A DNA stretch of 64,000 nt from Peribacillus saganii (lineage in GTDB: Bacteria; Bacillota; Bacilli; Bacillales; DSM-1321). Positions 9,573 through 18,046 of the stretch are shown piece by piece (within the stretch, counting starts at the first letter, position 1; every line of letters starts with the position of its first letter). The translations under genes and the position numbers were made by a program. The notes under the pieces are model-generated. The model was not told the DNA's origin, made no database searches, and saw only the letters and a program-made list of their open reading frames with translations. The stretch lies in NCBI RefSeq assembly GCF_003429095.1, contig NZ_QVTE01000056.1, positions 1 to 64,000 on the forward strand, in the 5' to 3' direction.

Positions 9573-10283
9573 CTATTTATCTAACATCCTCATCCTATAA
9601 CAGTTCATTGCGGTATTTCCGAGGTGCTGCACCAAATTGTAATTGGCATACGCTCCAACCATAGCTCCTATACCGGGAACCATCTGGAACATTTTTATCA
9701 AATCAATATAATCCCGGTATTCCTGCTGAAACACCCTCCAATCAACCTCAAGATACTGTTCTTTTTCTTGCTCCCAGTTTTCCAAAATACGGTATGTTTC
9801 CATTCGTTTTTCATCGCTGGAAAAAGCAAGCTGAAACACATAAAGCAGATATACACGTTCCTCATAGTCCTTTACATTAAAACCATATAGGGTTGCCATT
9901 TCAAAAAGAAGCTTCATTTTTATACTTAACAGCAGCGGGAAGTCTGCAAGTCCGAGCAAGAGTCCTCCCGCACCTGTCCCTGCGCCTTCAATCGTTGCAG
10001 TCTTCTGGTAGACAGCAATCTTCTTCATAACTTCCTTTTCCTTTTGTTCAAAAGTAAACCCGGTTACATCTTTGGCTTTTGTTGTTAAATCACTTCCGGC
10101 TAATGTTGTCTTCACCATGTTTTTTATACTTTCCGTGATTATCCCATGAATTTTTTCCGGTATAACGCTATTAATCTTATTTTGGGTAGTTTTTGAAAAC
10201 CTTGATAACATCCCAGTCCGTTTCATTAGCTTTTTCTTCCATGCCTCAACTTCGTGATAAGCATTTATTTCATATACTTCCAT
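9573..10283 (-). CDS. ecsC: EcsC family protein
   Basis: A 236-residue EcsC-domain protein. It has a glycine-rich patch (TIEGAGTGAGGLLLGLADFPLL, about 98-119) and the C-terminal FQMVPGIGAMVGAYANYNLV typical of the family. Its function is unknown; it is encoded with the EcsAB transporter in B. subtilis but is not essential to it. Here it has its own AAAGGAGAT ribosome site and lies about 6.5 kb downstream of ecsB on the same strand, so an insertion or rearrangement has split the operon. A second unrelated EcsC paralogue is the alternative explanation. Confidence 0.85.
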   Translation of the reverse strand: MEVYEINAYHEVEAWKKKLMKRTGMLSRFSKTTQNKINSVIPEKIHGIITESIKNMVKTTLAGSDLTTKAKDVTGFTFEQKEKEVMKKIAVYQKTATIEGAGTGAGGLLLGLADFPLLLSIKMKLLFEMATLYGFNVKDYEERVYLLYVFQLAFSSDEKRMETYRILENWEQEKEQYLEVDWRVFQQEYRDYIDLIKMFQMVPGIGAMVGAYANYNLVQHLGNTAMNCYRMRMLDK

Positions 10284-10781
10284 TTAACTATCTCCTTTAA
10301 TTTTCCTTTCATTATTTACGTTTATATTAATAAATAAGTTTCATTATGATCGTTCAGAACTAAAAAAGACGGGAAGCGGTTTTTAGGATGTGTGTAATTA
10401 ATGAAGTTGTTTTATCGGTTCTATTTCATCCTATGTATAGCTGGGTTCAGTTTAATTAGAATCTAAAAAATAAACCATTATAAATCAATAAACGTTTTCT
10501 TCTGCTGCTAAAATTTTATTCAATGTACTTTTACTGCACTTCAGTTGATCTTTTCATTATTCACTCCATGTTTCCGTATTTTAATCGAATTATTGTTAAG
10601 CTTTCCATTTGTACCTTTGTTCTTTTTGCAGGTATACCTTGTTGTAAAACCATGGGATAATATTGTTGCTAAAATGCGCTATATTGTAAATGCTGTTAAA
10701 TTTTTTCTCGTCACATTTATTCGGTAAAAATCGGGGAACTACTTTAAGGAATACATAAGTTTGTAGAGAGGGGCAAAACAA
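10284..10781. other. Gene-free AT-rich gap
   Basis: About 500 bases between ecsC and the SOD pseudogene. I see no convincing ORF, repeat or terminator, only AT-rich sequence; one short open frame at 10545-10727 has no ribosome site and protein-unlike composition. Confidence 0.5.
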
Positions 10782-11331
10782 ATGAGTAAATGCTCGGAAA
10801 AAGCTCTACTGCTGGCAGGCATACTCTTATTGCTTGCTGGATGTAGTGGATAGGATACGAAAATCCAATAGATGTGGAAACAGAAGAATCAGCTGCAATG
10901 TCCAAGGGAAAATCTATACAGAAGAACGTCAAGGCTTCAGCAGAAGTTAAAGATATGGAAGGCAATAAGTTCGGCAAAATATAATTTTCAGTACATGATA
11001 ATCATATTATTGAAGCAAGCATGAAAGGATTGAAGCCTGGCTCATGGGTTTCATCTTCATGAAACGGGTGTTTGTGAGCCAGATGCTCCAGATGGACAAT
11101 TTGCTACAGCGGGTTGCCACTTTAACCCGGCTGGTGAAAAGCATGGCGACCACAGCGGTGACATGCCGCTTCTTTATGTGAATCCAGACGGCACAGCTGA
11201 ATTCTCTGCAGCTTTCAATCGTTTTACGATCGTACAATTGATGGAAAATAAATTGGCCGTGATGATACATAAAAACCGGATAACTTCGGAAATATACCTG
11301 TTCGATTAAAGGAACATACAGAAAGAAGCTG
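10782..11331 (+). pseudogene. Decayed Cu/Zn superoxide dismutase lipoprotein (SodC/YojM type)
   Basis: Starts with a good ribosome site (AGAGAGGGG) and an intact lipoprotein signal, MSKCSEKALLLAGILLLLAG then Cys, followed at once by a TAG stop. Coding traces continue in shifting frames. Near 11042-11180 the SOD core reads AHGFHLHETGVCEPDA, GCHFNPAGEKHGDHSGDMP and LLYVNPDGTAEFSAAF, keeping several copper- and zinc-binding histidines. Near 11285 the frame is lost again (KPDNFGNIPVR in a third frame), and the C-terminal Arg/Cys motif is gone. At least three lesions make this a dead gene. The family protects the cell envelope from superoxide. Confidence 0.85.
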
Positions 11332-11364
11332 GAGAACTATGATCTGTTTTCTCCAGTTTTTTTA
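11328..11364 (+). terminator. Terminator after the SOD pseudogene
   Basis: CTGGAGAAC and GTTTTCTCCAG around an 8-base loop, then seven T. Confidence 0.8.
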
Positions 11365-11475
11365 CTGTTTTAGATAACTAATCAATGCCGTTGCTATTAA
11401 ATAATGACATTTGACCGGCAAAACCTCCTGCCTTATATCGGTTCGGTTAATATCCTCGTACTAAGTTTTATTAAG

Positions 11476-12153
11476 TTAAACCCACAGAACTATATCATCC
11501 CTGTCCTTTCTAGTTTTAGGACGGGGTTCATTTTTCCGGTAACCGAATGCTGCCATTACGGAGACAGCTAAATGACCATCTTCAAGCAAACCTTCCTCTG
11601 CTAAAATCTTTTGGACCTTGTTAAAATGAAATCCTTCAATCGGACAAGAATCTATTCCAATTAGAGCCGCAGCTGTCATCATATTCGCCAAGGCAAGATA
11701 CGTCTGTTTACTTGCCCAGTCGAATGCCGTTCGTTCATTCTCAAGAATATTGAGATCCTCTTCCTGAAACTCCCTGTATCGGATTTTCATTTGCTCAAAA
11801 ACATCTTCAGGAATCTGTTTTACGCTTAGCATCTGGTTTTTTACATATTCACTATCATATTTAGTGTCTTTAATCGTTCTTGCAAGTATAACGATGAAAT
11901 GGCTTGCTGTTGGAAGCTGTCCACGTGCTCCCCATGAAACTTCCCGCAGCTTATCCCGCAATTCTTTGTTTTGAATAATTAAAAATTTCCATGGTTCATA
12001 ACCGACTGAGCTAGGCGACAGCCTGGCTGCTTCTAAAATAAAGTTAAAGTCATCTTCAGATATTTTTTTATTTGGGTCAAATTCTTTTGTTGCATGCCTG
12101 AATTGAAATGCTTCAAGTATTTCCTGCTTTTTATCCTCACGACTTCCCATCAT
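11476..12153 (-). CDS. NfsB-like NAD(P)H nitroreductase / dihydropteridine reductase family
   Basis: An FMN-dependent oxidoreductase of the nitroreductase fold, reducing nitro compounds or quinones with NAD(P)H. The 225-residue product has RHATKEFDPNKK (FMN phosphate contact) near residue 19, LSPSSVGYEPWKFLII, and SCPIEGF, which is typical of the NfsB branch. The start at 12153 is 5 bases after AAAGGAG; 30 additional residues upstream are unsupported. It is a single gene. The physiological substrate is unknown. Confidence 0.88.
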   Translation of the reverse strand: MMGSREDKKQEILEAFQFRHATKEFDPNKKISEDDFNFILEAARLSPSSVGYEPWKFLIIQNKELRDKLREVSWGARGQLPTASHFIVILARTIKDTKYDSEYVKNQMLSVKQIPEDVFEQMKIRYREFQEEDLNILENERTAFDWASKQTYLALANMMTAAALIGIDSCPIEGFHFNKVQKILAEEGLLEDGHLAVSVMAAFGYRKNEPRPKTRKDRDDIVLWV

Positions 12154-12243
12154 GCATTCTCCTTTTGCTAAGATTGATCTTAGATAAATGAATGTGAACC
12201 GATATATTTTACAGATTACATTAATGCTCAAGTGCGTCTTCAC

Positions 12244-12933
12244 ATGATGAGCTCAATATTGCCTTCAACTCCTCTGCACTGAATTCAAGGGATATTATTG
12301 TCAATTTTAAATCTAACTATTACCAGGTCGATTATAAAGAAAGCAAAAGAAAAGACAATTTATATGCCTATGTTTTGTGAGGTGTTCTTCAGAAAGGGTT
12401 AGACAAAGGAAAAAAGAAGTAAAAGGTTGAAACATACCCTTATAAAGCCATATAAAAGTTTATTTCCTGTAAGAAAGAGAAACAAACAAAAAGCGACACT
12501 CCTTGAGTGCCGCAGTAGTTAGTTACACATGAATTGTCGTGCTATTAAAATAATGACATGTGTAATCACGAAATAAGATTCATATCAATTTACCATATTT
12601 ATTGTTAATTTTAACTTTAATAACCCTTTGAAACAAAAGTGTAACTCCTCTTTATTATGAATGTCACTTCCCAGTAATGTTATATTGATATACTCAATCC
12701 ATATTCCCCTTAAATATAAAACTTTGGTTGGTAAAACTGATCCAGCTTTCGGGCTGGATTATTTTATTTTAAACAAGTTATCCTTATTCTTGCCCCTCCA
12801 AAATGAGGAATTTTCATAGCCCTTTGCAGCTAATCCCCCGAAAAACCGATGCTACTCCTTTAACATTAATGTTTTAATTTACTAATTATTTCCCCCATAC
12901 TAAATTAGTAAAATCTTACAAGGAGGAATAGTA
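12244..12933. other. Gene-free gap with orphan hairpins
   Basis: No intact gene. Three structures are visible. A minus-direction terminator-like hairpin lies at 12482-12513 (GCGGCACTC/GAGTGTCGC, then TTTTTGTTTGTTT). A 9-bp inverted repeat TTACACATG/CATGTGTAA occupies 12523-12565. A plus-direction terminator lies at 12742-12772. An open stretch of about 45 codons near 12245-12380 reads like protein but lacks a start. Confidence 0.5.
12742..12772 (+). terminator. Orphan terminator
   Basis: ATCCAGC and GGGCTGGAT around a tetraloop-size loop, followed by TATTTTATTTT. No gene ends in front of it. Confidence 0.6.
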
Positions 12934-13140
12934 ATGAAAAAGCTGGTTAAATTCTCTTTCTGAATCATTTTAGTTTTTGCTTAATTAATATCAATAGGAG
13001 CGAATTTCAAAGAAGCTGTGTGATCCCGCTTCAAAGTAGATAGTCAAAACCCGATATCGTACCAATTGTCCCTCCTTCACTGAATCTGAACAAGAAAAAA
13101 CACAGCTTTTATTGTCCACGGAACATGGGTTCTGGTTCAA
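12934..13140 (+). pseudogene. Remnant of a small exported protein gene
   Basis: A perfect ribosome site (AAGGAGG, 7 bases) precedes ATG and the signal-peptide-like MKKLVKFSF, then a TGA, IILVFA, a TAA, and LISIGANFKEA. Read through the two stops it looks like one hydrophobic signal sequence. Further on, near 13103-13135, TAFIVHGTW resembles the first strand and oxyanion region of alpha/beta hydrolases. The identity of the original protein is a guess; the decayed signal peptide is the supported part. Confidence 0.4.
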
Positions 13141-13147
13141 TGATATT

Positions 13148-13184
13148 AAAAAGCGATCAGATGTTTGATCTGACCGCTTTTTTA
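13148..13184. terminator. Terminator of the FbpB-like gene
   Basis: Hairpin AAGCGATCAGAT / GATCTGACCGCTT with T-runs on both strands (CGCTTTTTAATA on minus, GCTTTTTTAG on plus). It lies 19 bases past the stop of the FbpB-like CDS. Confidence 0.8.
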
Positions 13185-13202
13185 GAAATGTGTACTAGTT
13201 AT

Positions 13203-13337
13203 TCATGCAAGTTTTTTAATTTCATGACGTTTTTCAATTCGTTTTTCTATACTTTCAATTGCTTTTCTGTCGTTAAGTAATTCTTGTTTATTCATTTTAA
13301 CTAGTTCTTGGAACGATTTTGTATTTTTTCGGCGCAT
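13203..13337 (-). CDS. FbpB family small basic protein (Fur-regulated type)
   Basis: A 44-residue highly basic protein, too short for standard ORF lists. It begins MRRKNTKSFQELVKMNK, continues ELLNDRKAIESIEKRIEKR, and ends in KKLA. The S-F-x-E-L-V-x-x-N-K pattern and the charged helix are those of the FbpB family (Fur-regulated basic protein B). In B. subtilis these help the sRNA FsrA shut down iron-rich proteins when iron is scarce. The ribosome site is weak. A Fur-box-like palindrome lies 37 bases upstream and a strong terminator follows. Assignment rests on pattern and context. Confidence 0.75.
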   Translation of the reverse strand: MRRKNTKSFQELVKMNKQELLNDRKAIESIEKRIEKRHEIKKLA

Positions 13338-13373
13338 TGAGGACTCCAATCTTCTACTAAAGTAGTAATATTC

Positions 13374-13388
13374 AGAAAATAATTATAT
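13374..13388. promoter_or_regulatory. Candidate Fur box upstream of the FbpB-like gene
   Basis: AGAAAATAATTATAT matches the 7-1-7 Fur consensus TGATAATNATTATCA at 10 of 14 positions. Its place, 37 bases before the start codon, fits repression by Fur. Confidence 0.45.
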
Positions 13389-13884
13389 TTCAATAATACA
13401 ACAACTTAGTGTCCTTCCACTTTAAAGTTATGACAATTTTATGAATATTTCGTGATAATCCGGCTGAAATTAGGAGAATATATGCCTATAGACTACACTC
13501 TACTATTTTCTGGCTACCGACATTACAAAAGTAACCTAAAATTCCTTTGCTTTGAAAAGATGATTCTATACCACTGCCTTTAGGCCATATGCAGACTATA
13601 AAATGACCGGAAATTTCTTACCCGCATCCTTTTTCCATATACCTCAAACAACTTACAAAATTAATCCAAATCCTTCTTAAAAAGGTTTTGACTATTTATA
13701 AACAAAAACAAAACACTCATTCTCATGAACAAAGACATGTGTATTTAGAGAACACATCCGTTCAATACAAATAAGTGTTTTCATTAATCTCTTCTGCAAA
13801 TACTTTCCTTTGCACACGGTACTATAATACTGCAGTACTCAAACGACTACTGTAGATTCTCCACTTCAAGTGAGTATAACACAG
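13389..13884. other. Gene-free gap
   Basis: About 500 AT-rich bases between the Fur-like box and the endonuclease gene. The only structure I see is AACACT.../...AGTGTT sequence near 13710-13780. No gene is supported. Confidence 0.45.
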
Positions 13885-14694
13885 TTATAATCCTAACATC
13901 TTTTCAGCCATTTCCGGATAATCTATAAATGGGTTCCTGTTTCCCTGCAGTTCATAGACTGCCAGATTGCGGTGCTTTTCATAAACTGAAACAGAAAATT
14001 GATTATGCCATTTAATTAGTAGAGGAATATTGACGTTTTTGCTGTCAATCAAGTTTATATATCGAATTAAAAAATACAATGTTGCCCTGGCGACAATTCC
14101 TTTACCGTATTCCGGTTCGAAATGGCCATCCTCTGCCTTGCCACAGCCTTCCTTTACTCCCAATATCTGCGTTTCCGGGATATAATCAGTGAAGTCAAAA
14201 TAAGGATTGTTTCCGCGGCAGCTGTTGCAGCCGGGTTCACAGGCAAAAAGATGATGGAGGTCACCCCTCATCGGCTCTTTTTTGTTAAACCAAGATTGAG
14301 GAACAACATGCTCACAGTTTAATAGATTGGTTCCAGAGAAGGCGCTAAAGCCGCTTTTCCGTAATTCGAGGAGCCTGATATCATGTTCAATAACTGCTGC
14401 CGGCTCCATCCCTTTACCTGAATATAAACTCTTCAGTTTACCGTTCTCCTGTAAATCGACCCATGGGTAAACATAACGATGCGGGGAGTAATTGAGTTTT
14501 TCTGTATGCGTTTTATCCAGCAACCTATGCATACTATTTATAAGTTTATTATCATCAAATGAGATACTCTTATAGTACATATACCTGATATCGATGTCTT
14601 TATTTGCATCATAGTAGGTGCGTTTTTCTATATTCTCTTTTACAGCCATCGTCAATTCTTCCAACTCTTGTGACAGGAAGTTTGAACTTTTCAT
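13885..14694 (-). CDS. Endonuclease I family nuclease without signal peptide
   Basis: A beta-beta-alpha-metal nuclease of the EndA/Vvn/Bsn group, which cuts DNA and RNA without sequence preference. The 269-residue product has CEHVVPQSWF (127-136, catalytic His129), GDLHHLFAC (144-152), SCRGNNPYF (158-166) and HNQFSVSVYEKHRN with GNRNPFIDYPE near the C-terminus. Typical members are secreted; this one begins with a charged, non-hydrophobic stretch and appears cytoplasmic. Its ATG overlaps the ispA stop (ATGA, 14691-14694), so translation is probably coupled. The pairing of intracellular nuclease and intracellular protease is unusual. Confidence 0.88.
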   Translation of the reverse strand: MKSSNFLSQELEELTMAVKENIEKRTYYDANKDIDIRYMYYKSISFDDNKLINSMHRLLDKTHTEKLNYSPHRYVYPWVDLQENGKLKSLYSGKGMEPAAVIEHDIRLLELRKSGFSAFSGTNLLNCEHVVPQSWFNKKEPMRGDLHHLFACEPGCNSCRGNNPYFDFTDYIPETQILGVKEGCGKAEDGHFEPEYGKGIVARATLYFLIRYINLIDSKNVNIPLLIKWHNQFSVSVYEKHRNLAVYELQGNRNPFIDYPEMAEKMLGL

Positions 14695-15656
14695 GATATA
14701 TTCATCACTTGGGCGGTTAATTTCTGGCTGAATACTTGAGATAAGTGGTCAACTACGGTTAAATACAACAAACCATTTCCTTCAAGTTTTGGCGAGTTCC
14801 CCAATGGCACTGTCCGTTTAATCAGCTGTGCATATAGCTCAGGTACTGTAAGGTTTCGTTCGAAGCTTCTGTTGGAGATTTCTTTTATAAGAGCAAGGGC
14901 CCCGGATACATGCGGGGTAGCCATCGAGGTACCTCTTAATGTTGCATACTTTCCATCTAAATAGGTCGATAGTATACCTTCACCGGGAGCAACCAAGTCG
15001 ACTTCGTTATTCGAATTTGTAAATTGTGAGGATCGGCGCTCCAAGTCAATCGCTCCGACACTGATAACTTCGTTATAGCATCCAGGATACGCTAACTCAT
15101 CTGTTGCATCCTTTCCGTCGCCTTCATTACCCGCTGCACAGACAACAAGGATATTGTTCGCAATGGCCTTTTTAATGGCATCATGCAATTCAGGAACATC
15201 CACCGGCCCGCCCAGACTCATAGATATAACATCCGCCTTTTGTTCAATGGCGTATAAGATTCCCTTGATAATCCAATCATATTGTCCCGAACCATTCTCA
15301 TCGAGAACCTTAACAATTAATAAGTTTGCTTCGGGCGAAACACCAACAACTCCAGTATTGTTCTGCACAGCTGCCACTGTGCCAGCCACATGAGTCCCAT
15401 GGCCGTTGTAGTCCTTATAAATTTCAGGGTTTCCCTGGTCATCGCCAGTAAAATTCCGTCCTCCAATAATGCGATCCTTAAGGTCAGGATGGCTGATATC
15501 ACAACCTGTATCCAAAACGGCTACTGTCATCCCCGCCCCCTGACTCTGTTCCCAAATCTTAGGAGCCTGAATGAGTTCAATACCCCTTGGAATTTCTGCA
15601 GCTTCATCCACTTCGTTCATAACCTGGTACGGAATTAAACGCATTTTGTGTTCCAT
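14691..15656 (-). CDS. ispA: Intracellular subtilisin-like serine protease
   Basis: An S8 protease of 321 residues with no signal peptide and only a short N-terminal extension containing LIPYQVM (7-13), the inhibitory pro-region motif of intracellular serine proteases. The triad is complete: Asp49 in VLDTGCD, His86 in DYNGHGTHVAGT, Ser244 in GTSMATPHVSGALAL; the oxyanion Asn177 is in AAGNEGD. Length and sequence match B. subtilis IspA, which degrades cytoplasmic proteins in stationary phase. The ribosome site is AGGGGGA. It is first in a two-gene unit with the endonuclease. Confidence 0.93.
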   Translation of the reverse strand: MEHKMRLIPYQVMNEVDEAAEIPRGIELIQAPKIWEQSQGAGMTVAVLDTGCDISHPDLKDRIIGGRNFTGDDQGNPEIYKDYNGHGTHVAGTVAAVQNNTGVVGVSPEANLLIVKVLDENGSGQYDWIIKGILYAIEQKADVISMSLGGPVDVPELHDAIKKAIANNILVVCAAGNEGDGKDATDELAYPGCYNEVISVGAIDLERRSSQFTNSNNEVDLVAPGEGILSTYLDGKYATLRGTSMATPHVSGALALIKEISNRSFERNLTVPELYAQLIKRTVPLGNSPKLEGNGLLYLTVVDHLSQVFSQKLTAQVMNIS

Positions 15657-16038
15657 TTATATTCCCCCTGTTTAGAATTACAATGAAGCAAACGCATGAT
15701 GTTACCATTATTTTACCAGCGGAGGACACACCTAAACAGCTACCATTGGAGTGTTTTTGATAGCGGAAAGAACTATTTTCAATAGAGTGACTATAACAAA
15801 AAAATTATAGCTTCATGTTTGCAGATTGCTGAAAATGTGTATAAGTAATGAAATGAAGGTATCAGGGTTGGCATAAGGAAATATTGAAATGGTTACACCA
15901 GTGTTTTCCACAATTTGCTGTTTGACCACAAGGTTGATGGTATTCAGTCACTTGGTCTCCATGTAAATTTAACTGAATTATGAAAAAGTACGGAATCTGC
16001 AACAACCAAAATCAAACTGTACATAAGGAGGAACTAAA
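15657..16038. other. Intergenic region, no gene seen
   Basis: About 380 bases separating divergent genes. It should hold the ispA promoter and that of the small plus-strand gene; I could not place either firmly. Confidence 0.4.
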
Positions 16039-16281
16039 TTGAATGAGATAACTGCCACAACCATAGGTGAACTAAAGCAGGAACTAAAACCATTTTTAAC
16101 AAATAGCAATGCCCTCGATATTACAGTAAACACGAAGACACCGAATCATACAATTGATTTAGTAGGTGTGAGTGAATGGGCGAAAAGAAACTTCAAAGCT
16201 GTTCTTTATTCAGCAACAAAAGAAGATACATTAAGTAGGATGGTCCTGAAATTCAAGGAATGTGACAAAAAAATGTCCTAA
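16039..16281 (+). CDS. Small hypothetical protein
   Basis: An 80-residue soluble protein beginning with TTG 7 bases after a perfect AAGGAGG. It has no membrane segment or cysteine-rich motif and ends in a basic tail (KFKECDKKMS). I do not recognise it. The strong ribosome site and protein-like composition argue for a real gene. Its 3' end overlaps the end of a minus-strand open stretch described next. Confidence 0.55.
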   Translation: MNEITATTIGELKQELKPFLTNSNALDITVNTKTPNHTIDLVGVSEWAKRNFKAVLYSATKEDTLSRMVLKFKECDKKMS

Positions 16282-16720
16282 CGCATCTTTTCGCAAGATG
16301 GCCATGATAATATTTGGCCACTTCTTGTTTATTGCGGATTCTGGTACATCCTCAAATAAGCTTATCGCTTCCTTGAAAAATTCGTTTCCTTTTTCTATGA
16401 CATTCAGTTCGACATAGTTATTCCCCTCATTGAATGTACAGTTCCTTTAAAGGATAGGTGTATCCTATTGTATGCTGAACTCAATTCCTTCTTTGCAGTC
16501 TATAAGGAAATCTCTAATCCCCTTCCGCTGTTAACGCTTGAGCCAATCCAATTAAAACCCGTAAAAACCCTTTTATATCTGTTATTTTGGAGAGCCTTTA
16601 AATACCTTTCTGAAAATTTTCGACAACTTCGGATACTTATACCACATCTTCCGAATTTTATCGTCACCTTTTACAATATATCGATTTCTCGACACACATC
16701 GGCAATTTTTGCAGTATACT
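16238..16720 (-). pseudogene. Probable decayed minus-strand gene, unknown family
   Basis: Protein-like segments appear in successive frames on the minus strand: YTAKIADVCREIDIL, then KGDDKIRKMWYKYPKLSK, then KGIRDFLIDCKEGIEF, then a 60-codon stretch containing EGNNYVELNVIEKGNEFFKE and NKKWPNIIMAILRKD. Stops and shifts separate them and no start codon heads the last part. This looks like one gene broken by several indels. The family is unknown, and chance open frames remain possible. Confidence 0.35.
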
Positions 16721-16767
16721 GAGCAGATTCTTTAATAGAATAAATATGATTTCAACTCCCAGTAAAT

Positions 16768-16807
16768 AAATTAAATAACCTGCCAGGAGACGGTTTCCTG
16801 GCAGGTT
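16768..16807 (-). terminator. Terminator of ecsAB
   Basis: AACCTGCCAGGA and TCCTGGCAGGTT arms, followed on the minus strand by TTATTTAATTTATTT. Confidence 0.8.
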
Positions 16808-16837
16808 GACGTTATACGGTTCAATTAGATTTGCACC

Positions 16838-18046
16838 TTAAAGAGCAGATATTTTTTTTGCAGCATAAGACCTGAAAAACAGGATAAACGCTAATCCTGC
16901 TGCCAATGTGGCGAAGGCGGTTATCCATTCTCCTGTAAACAAAACCACAACAGCGAAAATAACCGTTTCAACGAGCAGCATAAGCTGCAATAAGTTTATG
17001 ATTGACTGAAGCCGCTTTTCTTGCGGCAATGGATACAAGTTAATCCAAATTTTCATTTCGTGGTTCCGCCCCACCGCCATTAACTGCAAGCCAGTCATAT
17101 ACAAAAACAATACAGCTGTAAAGAGCACAGGCAACATCGATGTAAATGCGAGAATTACGAACGAACCAATTACGGTAAGCCGCAGAAAAAGGCCAAAATA
17201 ATCATCTGTCCGAAGCAGTGACCTGGCATAAAGATAGGTATAGGAAGAAGTTTGCCGATACGGAATGAATGACAGCAGCCAATCAAGCCATTTCCGGCGG
17301 GACACTTTTTCCTTAAGCTTCGGCACGTCAGTAAACATATTGGCCAACCGGTAAAACGACATGAGGCGCTTGCCTTCAAGGTCGATCAGCCGCTCCCATT
17401 TTAACCCTTTTTCTTTTCCAGCCTGACGGTAATACAGCATTAGGCCAATCAGCAACGCTAAAGTAATGATAGTTAAAAATAAGTTTGCTCTTGAAAGCAA
17501 AAAGTAGAGCAGCACAATATTAATAGCAAGCCTTACACCATTATCGAGCCAAAGGGTGGAAGTTTCCTGGAATTTCAGGACATGCCAGCGAATCACCAAA
17601 TTCATATACTTTATGACCAGCATGAGCATGAAAATAAGCACAAAATCCTGAAATGATGCCCCAGTTACCTTGGAGTGCATCGGGAAACCCGCAGCTAAGA
17701 CCATTAAAAGCAAATACCCCTGAATCACAAGGCTCAAAATAATGGAACGCTTGAAATAATCGTCCAATCGCTTTTCTAACGGCAAAAGAAAAATCATATC
17801 CGCCTCTCTCAAGAATGTATATATTGGACTGGACGTAATCATTAAGCCAAGTAGAACTGCCAGGATAATGGCTGATGGAAATCCGCTATCAAGCGTTTTA
17901 ATCCATTCGCTATAGTAATAAGCCAGTCCCCCCACTGCAAAAATGAGTACAAACAAGAGATGACCGTTAAATATATACCGTAAATATTTCTGGAGCTCCT
18001 TACTGAAGGTTTGAAACCTTTCCTTCCAAAAATTTACGCTGTTCAT
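16838..18046 (-). CDS. ecsB: ABC transporter membrane subunit EcsB
   Basis: A 402-residue membrane protein with about ten hydrophobic segments, of the EcsB type (B. subtilis about 408 residues). It forms the permease part of the EcsAB exporter. EcsAB influences exoprotein secretion, intramembrane RasP proteolysis, competence and sporulation in B. subtilis. Its start overlaps the ecsA stop (ATGA at 18043-18046), so the subunits are translationally coupled. The transported compound is not settled. Confidence 0.93.
   Translation of the reverse strand: MNSVNFWKERFQTFSKELQKYLRYIFNGHLLFVLIFAVGGLAYYYSEWIKTLDSGFPSAIILAVLLGLMITSSPIYTFLREADMIFLLPLEKRLDDYFKRSIILSLVIQGYLLLMVLAAGFPMHSKVTGASFQDFVLIFMLMLVIKYMNLVIRWHVLKFQETSTLWLDNGVRLAINIVLLYFLLSRANLFLTIITLALLIGLMLYYRQAGKEKGLKWERLIDLEGKRLMSFYRLANMFTDVPKLKEKVSRRKWLDWLLSFIPYRQTSSYTYLYARSLLRTDDYFGLFLRLTVIGSFVILAFTSMLPVLFTAVLFLYMTGLQLMAVGRNHEMKIWINLYPLPQEKRLQSIINLLQLMLLVETVIFAVVVLFTGEWITAFATLAAGLAFILFFRSYAAKKISAL

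Noticed and set aside
10545..10727. 60-codon plus-strand frame upstream of the SOD remnant
   Set aside because: Chance frame in AT-rich DNA without a ribosome site.
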